Below, in pieces: positions 1 through 12,660 of a DNA stretch of 64,000 nt. The DNA is from Parus major (lineage: Eukaryota > Chordata > Aves > Passeriformes > Paridae). The notes under the pieces were generated by a model that was not told the DNA's origin, did not search any database, and saw nothing but the letters and a program-made list of their open reading frames with translations. Each line of letters starts with the position of its first letter. Position 1 is the first letter of the stretch. The DNA lies in assembly GCF_001522545.3 (NCBI RefSeq), contig NC_031774.1, forward strand, positions 47,313,423-47,377,422, in the 5' to 3' direction. The position numbers were made by a program, and so were the translations under genes.

Positions 1-2568
1 TTTGTTTTCTACCAAAAGCAGTTTGAGTGAGATACTTTACTCAAAGACACTGTGATCAAACCCATTTAAGCTCAAGAAAGTGGGATGATCTGGACACCTA
101 CATTAAGGAAAATTTCATTCCAAGGGACGTGCTGGAGAGGCTGACATAGCAGATCTGTTGCACACACATGACTGACCTAGGTTTACAAAGTGGTTCTCAA
201 TCACGGTACAACCAGCAGCCAAAACTTCTCCTGGAAACTGAACATAATGTAGCAGTGTGCTTACCAGCTTCAAGAGAAGATGGCTTCACACTAACCTATT
301 AGTACTTTAATTTTTCTCTGTAAGGATGAGCTTCCAGTGAGTGAATTCTAATTCTCCATGTTATTCATACAGTCACACATAATGGTGGAGAGGGAGATAT
401 GTGTATCTGCTCCCTACCAACGCTCTGCACAAGCTGTGCTCATTATGTTATTAGATCACTTTCTATGCCAGGGTTTGTACTATAATAAGTTGAGTAATTA
501 AAAAAAAAAACAAACCAAAAAAACCAAGGGACCATTTCCACGATTGATAAACATAAACCAAACTAAGACTTCTGTTGTTCATTTACCTTTTTCCAATAAC
601 TGAACGCAATTTTTGGATCAGCATGTACCACACTGGATTTTAAACCATGACAGATCTTGAGCACACACAGCTACAAATCAACAGGAATTGTGTGTGGTCA
701 GCATTTATTATTCCACCCAAGTATTACTACATTAGCTAAAGGTCTTCTCTGTAGCATAAAGTGTACACACATAATGCCACCAGAGCCCCTCCTCTCTCTG
801 AAAAGGCCCTGGAGGTTACACCCAAAGTAGCTCTTTATTTGTAATGCAAAGAAGCTCAAAAGTCTTTGCAAGGGAGTTAGAGCAACAAAGTCAGCTTTAA
901 AAATAAATAAGTCAACTGTACAAAAGACAGCTCCTGCATTGTTTTCTGTAGCATGCACACGATGTATTTTCAGACTTCCATGTCTTTTTCTAGGAGATTT
1001 AGAGTTTGTGAATGTGACTGTAGTTTGATCTGACAGTGTTTACCGTGGTGGAAATAGAACTGGTGCCCAATCCCACACCTATGGAAGTGTCCTTCATACT
1101 TCAGTATGAATCAGAAGTGATACAGAGAGTATTTCTAGCTAAAAGTCACATTATCATTTCCAAACACTAGTAAACTTTTTTTTTAGTGAAGTGTGCTAGA
1201 TACATATAATGAATACATATAATTTGTGTTTTTTATAAATCCAATAAATAATATCAGTAATGAAAGACAAAAGTACAAAAATAAAATGAACAAATCTATA
1301 GTGAAAAATATATAATGAGGATTTGAAGTAGGCAAGGCAAATATGCCAGAAGGAATTACAGAAATACTATCTTGGTTAGATGATATTTTGATAATATCAT
1401 TGAAATAAATATCACTATGATTTGTTTCAGTTACCAGTGCTTGCATTAGGTGAAAAACAACCTCATCCAGTGAAGCAACTGAAGTGGAAGAGTTATTGTA
1501 TTTACCTACTAATGTTCTCAACTTTAATCTGTGTCTCTGTCACACAGTCAGTAAACTACATCCTCATTTGTGTTCTAATTTAGGCAAAAATAACCTATTT
1601 CCAGCAAAGCTCATTTGTAGAATTGAACACAAGACTCAAACCACTAGATGACAGAACTAAAAAATGTTTATATGATATTTTAAAGTTTGGATTTGTTTCT
1701 TTTTATTATTTCTAAAGACAATTTACAATATTGATTTATTTCAGCGTTTTGATACTTTCCTGAAAGCCTCCTGAAAATGTTAAATTTAGATATGGTTAAC
1801 TTGAAGTCTGGATTAATTTATGATTATTCTTTTCCTAACAACTAATTCCAAACTAATCAGGACTAGATTTTTGAAGTCCTGTGATATATGCTCACCTCCA
1901 GTTGAAAGTTTGCAACATGTATCTTTTATGCTTTGAATCTCATCTAAGGAGACAGGGAATTCTTTTATAATTTGGGATTATATAACATTTTGGAGCAACA
2001 AGTATGTCTTCTGCTCCTATGAATCAGTAATATTATGCCAGTATTTATCCATTTGCAGTTGCCTCCAGACACTTTGCCTTTGGGTTTCTATTTTCTTTCT
2101 AATGCCTATTCACTGCTTTCTCACAGCCCAGTCTTCAAACTTTTGTTTTTGAAGGGAACTTTGCTCTTTTATGAAAATGTAAATTCAGAGGTTTTTGGAT
2201 GGATTTGTTCCAAAGTTTTAGTAAGATATGCAAGATCATAGTCTGGGCCTGATGCCTGTTTCAAGAGGTCAGCATGCTGTGTAGTTAGATGAAATTCTGG
2301 ACTAGGAACAGAGCAGAGAACATGATACAGGAGCCAAAAGTCAGGGATATTTCCTTTTTCAGAAGTTTTATCGATGACATTCTCTTTATTTATGTGGTGA
2401 TGTGGCAGAACATGCTTTTGGGAGTGAGGATGAATCCTTACATGACTTTTGCCTTCACTAAAGATTTCCAGGGAGGGAGAATAATGGCTCTTTCTCCATT
2501 CTTCCTCATGCAGTGGATATATCAACATACATTAGCAACAGATTTGAGGATTAAATGTGCTCAAAACC
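1..2568. other. Unique AT-rich non-coding sequence
   Basis: No gene, exon or interspersed repeat is recognisable. Open frames are short, lie on both strands and resemble no known protein. An A-rich tract (A with scattered C) sits at about 499-527 and short T-runs occur near 1178. The rest is ordinary AT-rich, CpG-poor sequence. Confidence 0.6.
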
Positions 2569-2628
2569 TGGATGGATGGATGGATGGATGGATGGATGGA
2601 TGGATGGATGGATGGATGGATGGATGGA
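2569..2628. repeat. (TGGA)15 tetranucleotide microsatellite
   Basis: Fifteen uninterrupted TGGA units fill 60 bases. The lack of interruptions suggests the array is young and probably length-polymorphic. Open frames crossing it read as repeated Met-Asp-Gly-Trp on the plus strand and Ile-His-Pro-Ser on the minus strand; these are translation artefacts of the repeat and not evidence of a protein. Confidence 0.98.
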
Positions 2629-3691
2629 CATCTGCATTTCTTGGGCCAATTTTTAACTGTGGTTTAGCCTCAGGGTAGTAAAACATGCATTTGCTACCAT
2701 GTTGAGAAAATCCAGTGGGCATAAGATATTTTAGGAAAGATCTAAGCAAGGAAGTTAGTGCATAAAGGATGTGAATTTATAGAGCACTCTGATCTACTCT
2801 GAATTTTCTCATGGAAATGTTTTTTACAGAGGGTATTTTGAGCCTTTCTGCTACCTCATGTGTACTGTGACCATCTGCATAACTTGAAGAACATAGTGAG
2901 TTGCGGATGTTTTCCCTACCTTTCTCCTAGAAAAATGCTCCTGGAGAGGCACCATAGTTTACAGAGCAGGCTTCCTTTAAAGTAAGCTGTGGGTTTTTAC
3001 CACTTCATGTTCAGAAGTGACCCAAAAGTAAGAAAAGGCATCCCACTTAGGATTAGGTCTTACTGAGATTCCAGATGTTTTGGGAACACCACATTTTAGC
3101 CCTATAACAGCTCTCACAATAACTGCCACTACAAATGTTTTCCTTTCCAAACTTTTGAATTTCATGTTGGTTACAAAATTTGCTGTTTTGAACAGGTCAT
3201 AAAGATTTGAGACAGCAATAAGTGACAGCAACATCTACCCATTTTCATCACTTATTTGGTGCTCTATCTCAAAGGTGATATACTTGTTTATCTTTAAATA
3301 TTGCAAAACCCCTGACAGGTGTCATGTGAAGTTCCTGTGTATATTCATTTTGTAACATACATAAGAAAAAACTTTTAAAAGTTTGTGGTAACTTTCAGAG
3401 CCTTTGTAACCCAACCAATTTTCCAATAGACAGACATATTCTCAGTCTGCCTGAAGCAGGTAGTGCACTGTATTGGTTTCTTTTGATTGAAAAACATTTT
3501 CTTTACAAAGATATCTTAAGGCATCAGTCACCAGATGACTAATGCTTTAGTCTAGCCATTAGAGTTTAAATCCCACTAATTTTAGGTTTTCCTAACCTCA
3601 GCCTGCCCTATTTCAGCAAAAGGAGACTGGCCCATGTTGAAACATTAGGAGGATCCAGGGAAACCAGAGAATAACTTTAAATATTTTGTAC

Positions 3692-3709
3692 AATATTTGT
3701 ACAAATATT
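3692..3709. repeat. 18-bp perfect palindrome
   Basis: The sequence AATATTTGTACAAATATT equals its own reverse complement. It lies in an AT-rich stretch directly after a related word (ATATTTTGTACAATAT). At this length in AT-rich DNA it may well be chance. Confidence 0.85.
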
Positions 3710-5395
3710 CCCCAGTCTATACTCTGGCCCCAACAATTGGATTCCTAATTCTAAAATGATTTAAACATGGACATCAAGTTCTGGAAAGAGCTATGTTGAA
3801 AGAAATCTGACTTTCTGGTGCACAGAATGTCTTGACTTCAGAACTGGCTGTGGTTAACAAAAGCATTAGCTTGACATGTCATTTGTTTGCTCTGTCCTCA
3901 AAGAGGGAGTGATACACAAACTGTCAGACTGTATCTTTAATTTTCTGGGCTATATTCCACACTTGGTTGTGTTGCATGTTGTGCAGTCTCAAACAAGGCT
4001 CAAGGAGGAAAATTGAACATTCACTCTTAAGCAATCCAGGAGTTAGACTGTGCACAACAATTCCACCAGCACACTTATTCTGAAATCATTGAACTGGTGC
4101 TGTCTCTCCGTTCAAGTCCAGACAAGAAAATCTAGCAAGTGCAAATGCAACACCTTTAATTCTGAAAATACATTTGAATTTTCTGCCTGCTTACTGCATG
4201 TAGAGCAATTCTGTGCTGAGAGTGACTGCAATAATATAGACACTGTTCATAAAGAGAAAGAACCTTGGGACATTAAGTTGTGTAATTTTTGTATTTCCTT
4301 TCCTGTGGGTTGCTTGAGTCCCACTGACCTGTCCAGCCTATGCAACTTCCCTCTCATCCTCCCTCTGCTCTGTTAGGCTGGCTGCTGTCTATCTGTCACT
4401 TGAAACTGAGGGCTGATTTCAAACACTCTCAAGACTGACTGCTAAAACACATGCTTTTCTCTGATGTGTCATTCACAATATTCATTTAGAAAGATTTAAA
4501 TGTAGCCTTGCTCTTACAGATTGAAGGAAAATAAAAGTACAGGAGGAGTCTATTGTTTTGGCACTTGGCTGCATTTTGCAGTGTTGCAGGGTGATGCATT
4601 GATAAGAACAAATACATGCTACCAGAAACAACTCAAAGGTTTTTTCTGTTAAAACCACTCATTGCTCTGTGGCACTGTATAAACAGGGCAGAGTAAGGGA
4701 CAGTAAAAGGTGTTCAGGAAAGGAAAACACCTTTAGCATTCATGCCATCCTACACAGGACATTAATACATTAACACATACAAACATATATAGCAATCACT
4801 ACATTTCAGGCAAGAAGCAAGTGTCATCAGAATAGTGCATTCAAATTTATAGCACTAACAATCCTCTCAAACAGAAACCACCACAGATTTCCTTGGATAT
4901 GTCTGACTTTGTGAAATCATGCTGTGCTTATCATGCACACAAACTCAGAATGCCAACTGCAGAAACTTGCAGATACAGGCAGTAATCCTCAAGGGCTACA
5001 GCGAGCGACGTGACTTCAGATACCATCACTTCTATAGCACTGGGCTATAAAATCTGCTTTTTTTTTTTCTGCAAGATTAAAATGTGATTTGGTGTTCTCA
5101 GAGGCAAGTGGAAAAATTTGTGCCACTGCCTAGCCAAGGTGAGAGCTGAGCTGGCCTCCTTCCCCTCTCTGGTCGCTTTGTTTTTTGGGCTGCTCTGAAG
5201 CAGGGTAGGTGACCCCTGAGTGACAGGGAAGCCACAGCAGCTCAAGCTCCTAAACAAGGTACACTGGCAACAAACTGTCAGAGAGAGAATTCCAGCAAAT
5301 CTACATTACCTTTGGTTTTAACAGGAGTTGGATTAGGTTTTAATTCAGATTACATTGCAAATACCTTCCTGTGGGATAACTGGCTAATTGCAAGT

Positions 5396-5500
5396 CTGGA
5401 TGAAAACCACAGGACCTTGAGGGCAATTAAAACTCTCAGGAAAGCAGTACTTACTCTCAGGGAAATTATCTTGCTGTTGACACTGGGTGTAAACCACAGG
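5396..5500 (+). repeat. Weak direct duplication, about 87-bp offset
   Basis: The words CTGGATGAAAACCACAGG (5396-5413) and CTGGGTGTAAACCACAGG (5483-5500) differ at only two positions. Downstream, GGGCAATTAAAACT and GGGCATTAAAATT appear in the same order after each copy. This could be an old tandem duplication of roughly 90 bases that has since diverged, or chance similarity. Confidence 0.4.
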
Positions 5501-8500
5501 TCCTCCTATTCCTCCTTCAACAGGGCATTAAAATTGGTTGGCAAACATGAAAAGAGCTGAACACTTTAGTACCATTACAGAAAGCTCTGCTACACATCCT
5601 CCTGCTCAGGGTCCAAAGTGTCACTTTTGTTACTGAATTCTTGTTCTGTACTGACCTTTTAGACCATAGCTACAGTTGTGGTGGTACAACACGTTCCCCA
5701 GTAATTTTTTCTACCCCAAGCAAGTTGTAGATTATCAATATAATGCTAGTGTGATTTAATTTTAAATACTATTTTGAGATAGCCTTTGCACTAGCTAGGC
5801 ACTATGAGCTACTGATTACTAGTTAAACTATGTTGATTTTAGCTGAATTCATTTGAATTAAGGAAGATTTAAATCAAATTTGAACCAGCCCCTACAGAAA
5901 GGAGAGAAATAATACTGGGCTCATACAAGGTTTTGGCTCAGTTTGATTAATCTATCATTGAAACAACCCTAAAAGTAGTTTAGTTGTCAAGTAGATTGGG
6001 TGGGGAAAAGTATTTTTTATACATTTTAGAATAAAGCTTCTGGGGGTTACTCTTTGCCAATGTATCAGTGGATTACTTCTAAATGCTGAAAGTATTTAGA
6101 GCTACCTTTTATGAGAAGTGGGCCAAAATTGAAAGAACAGATCTGAACTCTAGAATTTTCGGGTTGGAATGTAATTCTCACACCTATTTATCCAGCCTTG
6201 CCAGACTTATTACCACTACTTGAGCCCTAGGAGTGAACCTACTTTTACAGCTTTGTTTCCTGATCAGATGCAAAACTGCAAGCCATGTATTTTATGGTTT
6301 GGGACTAGGCAGAGCCAAAACTTTGTAGAGCACCATTCCACTCAAGACCAAGTATTCTCATCAAGATCACCTAATATCCCAGGTCTTCTTATTCTTTTTG
6401 AAGATGCTTGTGGGATTTTAACATGATGTAAGTGAAGCTTAATGCAGAGCCAACACCAGAATCTCCAAACTCTGTCTCTGTCTGTTCCTCCCAGTAGCTG
6501 CAGCTAGTCTGGAAAACCAGCTATCTAGTGCCAATTGCTCAGGCAAACAAGCAGTGTTAGCAGTACTTGATTTCTGAGCTTTTTTTTTTTTTTACTTTTT
6601 TTAGCAAGCTATCATCCCACACACCTTCCAGAAGTTAATTTTTAAGCCACCAATTTATTTTTTTTTTCCAAACTATATGCACAGACACAGAAGTAATCCT
6701 TACACTCTTAAAAAACATGGAAATTAGAACATGTAGGACTTTAAACTGCTTGAGAGACATTTGGGAAAAGAGAATACACATTGACTGTGAATAAAAGTGA
6801 GTTGCTAACCAATACAAACAAATGTAACCTAATCTATCTACAGCAGTACCCTACTGAACACCTTTGCCTCCTATTATACAATTCTGCCACAGCAATAAAA
6901 TCAACTGTCTGCAACAGTTTTAGTTTGTTGTATGGTTAATACCAATAATGTACTCAAAATTGATGTTTAACAGAGTGAACTGATTTGTTAGAGTGTTAAC
7001 AGCCACAGACTTTAACTAATAAACAGATCATTAACTGCTGGTAATAAACAACTTGCCAGGATCATTTATTATTTAAGAACATACTTTGTCTTAAGAAAAG
7101 ATGGCCCACTTAATTCTATCTTTGACACCTTTCTGGCTCCCATTCAAAGTGGGAGGCACAGATGAAGCTACAGAGAAGCTATGCTGCACACATGAGATCA
7201 AAATTCATGAAAAAATACTGGCTTTCATGACAAAGTACTCACAAGAAATATATTAACTCCTTACACTGCTTAATAATATAGTCAGCATTTTTACCAAGCT
7301 CTTGTTTTTAATACTTATTCTAAAGGAATTTACTTTCTGATAAAAAACTTCTTCATCCTGCTTTTACCATATGGGATGCCAATACAGCAAACATTTCCTT
7401 CTGGAAGTAGTCCTAAATGAGAGATACTGTATAAGTATTTAAAGAGTTTTCATAATGGAAGAAGAAGGAAGTTAAAGGGAAAAACCATGTAAATTTTGTT
7501 ACAAAAGAGGAAGGGAAAAGGATAGCTTGAAATCATTCATTCTCAAAAAACCTTTTAAAAATATGAAAACTTGTAAATACACTACCAGATTACTCTAATG
7601 ATGACTGGAGTTTTGGAAGCAACAAAAGAAAGTTCTTGTCTCCCTGTGGTTTCTAAGCCATTCCATGTGTAATAAAAGGAAGTCACACAATTAGATACAC
7701 TTTGCATATTGGAGTGTTCTAATTTTGTCAATATTTGAAGTTCAACAGGGTGTTACCACTACAGTTTTCTTTTGGTTCTCACTTCTGAAAGAGGTGATAT
7801 GGCACAATGCCAATCTGATTGAAAAGCCTTCTAAGACTGATTATTACAATAAATTTAAGTTACCAAAGCAGCCAGATGAAGATTTCCTAATCTCCTCCCT
7901 GTATTGTTTCAATAACCTTATTAGTCAAGCCCACAAAAATACAACCATATGTTCGGAATAAGAGTGAGAGATGAGGAGCTCAGTGACAGTCTGCTGACAT
8001 CCAGCTTTTAGATCACAAAATATCAATTTATTTTCTAGTATCTTCTCAGAGCCACCAATATAAATTATGAGATTATTTTTTTTCTAAGCACTGTGTAAAT
8101 AAACTGCACAAGTACCCCAAAGAAGCTACAGGCTGAATGCAGATGCAGTCTCAAGACTGCAGTGTCAACCTTTAACAGCCCTGCTGAAATGTACATATAA
8201 CACTTTAATTGCAGACAGTTGAAGGATGACTTCTTTATGCCAGATCCTTACAAGTGAAGAAATGTCATTTAGAGAAAATTTTTCATTGCATTTTTTTTTT
8301 TTTTTACATCCCTGTGCAAGCTCAGGAGAAGGCATTTTTAATATAATTGTTAAAATAATTCTGAGCTTAAACTAATATAAATTGGCTATTACTTGCAGTA
8401 AGAAAAAAAATCCTGTATTTGCATGCTGGTTGGAAAAATGCTTCTATTTCATTGCTTGGGAAGAAGCAATTTATTTATAGACATACTGTGCAGGAGGAAA

Positions 8501-9279
8501 TTTGGCTCTCCTACCATATAATAAGATGCATGGCTCTCTGCCAGGATGCTGGCTATCCCCGGACATTTGGTGTTCCATATACCAAGAATGTGGAATTGCA
8601 CTGCCTATAAACAGAGAAGGCTTTTTTTCCAAAGACACTGTAAGGCATGACTTTTCTTGAAGGAAAAAATGAAAAATTAATGCAATGCTTATGAAGCTGC
8701 AAGAGCAGAAACTTTCTTTTTTGTATTTATCACCAGTTGCATTATTCAGCTAGTGAGCAGTTAAAACAGATTACTTGTTACTATTCCTTATCCCATTTAG
8801 GGAAGATGCAGAAAAAAAACCTCCTGTTTTGTGGGTTTTGAATATAATTCTTCTACATCAGGGTATTACACAAATATTTCCACACAGCAGGATGACTCAC
8901 ATAAATAAGTAATGCAAGACTGGGATTTACTAATCTGTCAGCGACAGTGTATCCAATTAATTCCTCTGTTTATTTAGGTAGGAGTTTTTTGCACTTTATT
9001 ATCTTCAGTCTATTTGACCACAGGGGAGAGAAGGCCTTGAGAGGGGGAGTGGAAATAGATTTTTGAAGGGGAGCCATAATTAGCTCAATTCTTGGATTGA
9101 GCTCAAGAATGTTGTTACTGCTAAATAGCTCCTTAAATGGAGTATTTATAAACTACAGGAAAAGCTGTAATATTAGAAGAGAAGAAAACCCAAAATCAAA
9201 TATATTTAGATGTACAAGCCCTAGGTTAATGCCCTGGCATGATGACATAATCCAGCTCAAGGGACAGGGAATGAAAAAA

Positions 9280-9665
9280 TAATTCCTGATGGGCAAATCA
9301 GTGCGTTGCACACAGCTCTGCCCATGGAGGGAACCTGGAGACCCTAGAGTTTGGATCCACCCCAAAGGTCCCTTAAACAGCACCTGGCTCTCCTGGAGGG
9401 GCTCACAGGTCCTTCCCAAGGACCCATGTGCACAGCCAGATGGAATCTGCTCTGCCCTGCAGCCACAGCAAAAATGGGGTTTTGTTTGCCCACCTCTTCC
9501 CCTCCCTCCTGCCCTCCCCAGAAGCTGCCCCATACACAGCTTTCCCATGAGGGATTTCTACCCAAAACATGTAGAAATGAGGAGCATTTGCCCAGGAGTG
9601 GCCAGGCTACTTTCTGCCTCATTTTCCAGTCCTCTGGTAGCAGGCAATGGGACTGAGCTCTACCT
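9280..9665. other. GC-richer block with overlapping open frames, unrecognised
   Basis: A stretch of about 385 bases that is clearly richer in G and C than its flanks. Frames of 90-136 codons are open on both strands at once, which is what reduced stop-codon frequency in GC-rich DNA produces. The translations are rich in Pro, Ser, Cys and Gly and match no family I know. No splice-site arrangement or repeat ancestry is convincing. It could be an old unrecognised repeat or a diverged regulatory block. Confidence 0.4.
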
Positions 9666-10416
9666 CAGGGTATTTTCTAGCTACCCTACCCAACAATAAA
9701 GATGTATTTAACATCCTTCCCACACAGCCATGCCCTGTCATGCCCTGGACCCAGCCCCATTTATTCAAATCAGATATATTTTTTTATCACACACAGACTA
9801 CATGGTCCAAACCAACTCCCCTGGAAGACGTTTGGACTTCAACAGGGACAAATTCAGGACGAAGCAAAATAAATCATTAAGCTATGATGCAGAGGATTTG
9901 TGCCAGGCCTCCACACAAGACTAAGTTTAATCATTGCAGATCAGGGTATTTGGGGACAACATCTATTTTGTAACTTCATAAAAAAAATCAAATAAGTGAG
10001 CCATGGCTGGTCCAAAATTTAAAATTATTTTCCACATTTAAGAATTTTTCATAGAAGAACTTTGCTTGCAATGTAATATCCCAATGAAGCTTACTAAATG
10101 CTTTTCCAAGGCTATATGATCTTTATTAAAAAATTATCACACTGTCTACTGGACACAGGGAGAAAAGAAATAATCTCTTTTTCAGATTAAATTCTTGAGA
10201 GCTTTCAAGAGAGGAAAATAAATTTTACAAATTCTCTCTCAATTTCCATATAACATATCCTTTTCCAAACACAGAGACAGTTGTCTCCTAGAGGTGTTGC
10301 AGCACATTTATAAATTACAGCAATACTGTTTCCTTGGCAAATCCATTTCAAATACAATAAAAAACTTAATGAGATGAACTTATTGGAAATTAGTTGAAAA
10401 GATTAGCTCAATGTAG
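9666..10416. other. Unique AT-rich sequence
   Basis: Nothing recognisable apart from AT-rich unique DNA leading up to the large inverted repeat. Confidence 0.55.
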
Positions 10417-10550
10417 TATGGATGCTAAATTCTGACAGTGCCTGTACATATTACAGGCCGTACAGCTTCTCAGGCTGGTCCTGAGAAAGTAGCCTGAGAA
10501 GCTGTACGGCCTGTAATATGTACAGGCACTGTCAGAATTTAGCATCCATA
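10417..10550. repeat. Perfect 60-bp-arm inverted repeat (foldback), 14-nt spacer
   Basis: The left arm (10417-10476) and right arm (10491-10550) are exact reverse complements over all 60 positions. They are separated by the 14-nt spacer GGTCCTGAGAAAGT (10477-10490). Outside the arms both flanks carry ATGTAG (10411-10416 and 10551-10556), so the unit is bounded by a 6-bp direct repeat; alternatively the terminal TA at each end could be a TA target duplication. CCTGAGAA occurs at 10480-10487 and again at 10493-10500, and its complement TTCTCAGG lies at 10467-10474, so a small 8-bp hairpin sits at the apex. Transcribed RNA would fold into a continuous 60-bp duplex. Complete identity of the arms points to recent origin or to arm homogenisation. 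Explanations include a foldback or MITE-like element, a template-switch inversion, or a hairpin RNA locus. Confidence 0.97.
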
Positions 10551-11056
10551 ATGTAGCAAAACCCAATGTGTTAATATATTAAAAGTGCAAAACAAAATAA
10601 GGGGAAGTGGAAAACAGAGAAGTAGATAAGTAGACAGAGACAAAATTAAAAGAACAGAGAAACAGACAGTCAATGGTTGCACCTGGATGAAGTGTCAGTG
10701 TAAGGCTTTCATCCCAAAGTGTGCAAACCATGCTCCACACAGAGCCTGCAGGCAGGGCTTCAAAGGAGCCCTGTGGTGCTGGAGCCCCTGAGCCCCCACA
10801 GGGGAGAGCTGGGACTACCTGAGACTCTGGGGTTGGAGAAAGCACTTCCCCCTGCTCATACCAAACAGATAATCTTAAAAGCTTTTGTCTGTCATTGCTG
10901 TAGGAGTTGGTCTGGCCAGCACAAACAGGGCTCTGGTGGCAGCCTGACATAAGGTGCATCTCCACTGCTACCACATCTTCCAACACCTTTACCAGAGGGA
11001 GGAATAGGAATATTCATTTTCTGAAATATATATACACATACAGGTGTATTTATGCA
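10551..11056. other. Unique sequence between hairpin and CR1
   Basis: About 500 bases with somewhat higher GC content around 10680-10950. Open frames on both strands are short and unrecognised. No repeat family is evident. Confidence 0.5.
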
Positions 11057-11249
11057 TAGAGTCACAGAATACTCTGAGTTGGAATGGACCCACAAGGATC
11101 ATCCAAGTCCAATTTCTGGCACAACACCATCCCCAGCAGTCACACTGTGCCTGAGAGCATTTTCCAAAAGCTTCATGAACTCTGTCAGGCTGATGCTATG
11201 AGCCCTACCCCAAGGAGCTTGTTCCAGTGCCCAGCCACCCTCTGGGTGT
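11057..11249 (-). mobile_element. CR1 LINE 3'-end fragment, minus orientation
   Basis: Read on the plus strand, the segment starts with the reverse complement of the CR1 3' tail (GAGTCACAGAATACTCTGAG), then TTGGAATGGACCCACAAGGA and a string matching the CR1 3'-untranslated region (GTGCCTGAGAGCATTTTCCA, GAACTCTGTCAGGCT, GTTCCAGTGCCCAGCCACCC). It is a 5'-truncated, non-autonomous copy, typical of avian CR1. Divergence from the remembered consensus is moderate. No reverse transcriptase sequence remains. Confidence 0.9.
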
Positions 11250-11256
11250 GAATACA

Positions 11257-11340
11257 CCTGTGTGCACATGTGTATGTGTATCTGTTTTTATATATGTGCC
11301 TGTGAACCTGTGTATATGTGTGCATATAGAGATATACATA
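11257..11340. repeat. Degenerate TG/TA-rich alternating tract
   Basis: An imperfect alternating purine-pyrimidine stretch with TGTGTGCACATGTGTATGTG and several TATATATG and GTGTATATGTG words, lying directly beyond the CR1 fragment. Such sequence can form left-handed or easily melted DNA, but the repeat is too degenerate to be a simple microsatellite. Confidence 0.6.
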
Positions 11341-12660
11341 CCAGGAAGTTTTCTCCTACAGTACTCCCTTTGACCATTTTATTTAAGATACAGAACTCAT
11401 GGGGGAGGGAGGAAGAAGGGTGATGGGAATCAAAAGCCAGCTTCTTAACCAATGTTGGTGAAACTTGATGAGTGCAAAGAACATGGCATTTCTGACTTCC
11501 TCTGAGGAGCTATTGTAATAAATATAGTAGGTAAACCTTTGTGTGCACCAGAGAAAATGATCAAAACCCTGTAGCCAGCTCTGTTTGGTTTGGCATTGCC
11601 TATACTACAATTCCAATTTTAAAAACAAGTTATAATTATATTGGTATAAGAAAAACAGTAGAAAAGAAGAGAAACATTTTGTTTGAAACTAATTCTACTC
11701 AGATACTTGAATTCCTCTATTTCTTAAGCCTTTTTTTGATTATTATTATTCCAGTACATCCCCTTCACTTGCTTAGATCTTCAAGAAAATAAAAAAAAGT
11801 CAGAACTACATGGCTGGAATTCACCACATAGTTGTAAAACCTTTATCTGATACAGATTCATGAGTTGAAATAGAATGTGGCAGGATCGTGAACTGAGTTA
11901 AATATTGATTGGTATAATATAAACATACACAGTTGAATAAATGTTGAAATAACACACTGTAGTAATTTATGAATTTTTCAATCAAAAGTTATTTCCGAAC
12001 TGTTTTAGTATATGAAGATAAACACATTCCTGCATGTTTATCATCTGCAAGCATGTGCTTTTTTTGTGCTTCTTGCTGGTTGTTATTCCTCCTGGATGAC
12101 AAACCACCTTGGGTAAGTAGTATTGCTTCCATTCTCTTACTGGAGAATAGAAAACAAGTCCTGCAGGAGCCAACAATAAGAGTTTCAACTTTTTTTTTTT
12201 TTTTTTTTGGTAAACCCTTTCATTAATACAAACAAGTGTCATAACATTTTATTGAATAGGAATTAAAACATTTCAAAGCATCCTTCAAATGAATTTGTTA
12301 TATCCATCACCCCTCCCCACCTATTCCTTAGCCATTCCTACACCCTCTGTGCACACAGCCAAAATTAAAAGATTTTCCTATCAAGGTGCATGACTAATGA
12401 ATTTTTCTATTTTAAAAATAAAAAAACTGCAAGCACAGATTAAAATTATCAAAATTATTTTATGCAAAATTCTGCTAGTATTTCTATGTTTTATACTGAT
12501 AGATATAGAAATATACCAGGGCTTATGTCTTAACCATAAAAATATCCTGTTCCTCTCTAGTTTTGTGGACACTTCTACCTGTGAAGTCAGTAGTGTATGA
12601 CTTAAGTCTGGAGCAGCAAACACAAAGATCTACAAATTTGTGTTTTGTATGTATATATAT
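11341..12660. other. Unique AT-rich sequence with a T19 run
   Basis: No gene is supported. A T-run of 19 occupies 12190-12208. Short AT-rich frames on both strands are unrecognised. Confidence 0.5.

Larger units (their letters stand above)
2629..9279. other. Unique AT-rich non-coding sequence
   Basis: No gene is supported in this 6.6-kb stretch. Homopolymer T-tracts lie at about 5060-5069, 6581-6593 and 8291-8305. A short palindrome (3692-3709) and a weak internal duplication (5396-5500) are listed separately. The AT-rich section around 6890-7090 has several TAAT-type words and could be a conserved element, but nothing in this sequence alone settles that. Confidence 0.55.

Noticed and set aside
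2289..2678. 129-codon frame with repeated Met-Asp-Gly-Trp
   Set aside because: The repeat is the translation of a TGGA microsatellite, and the opposite strand is open too.
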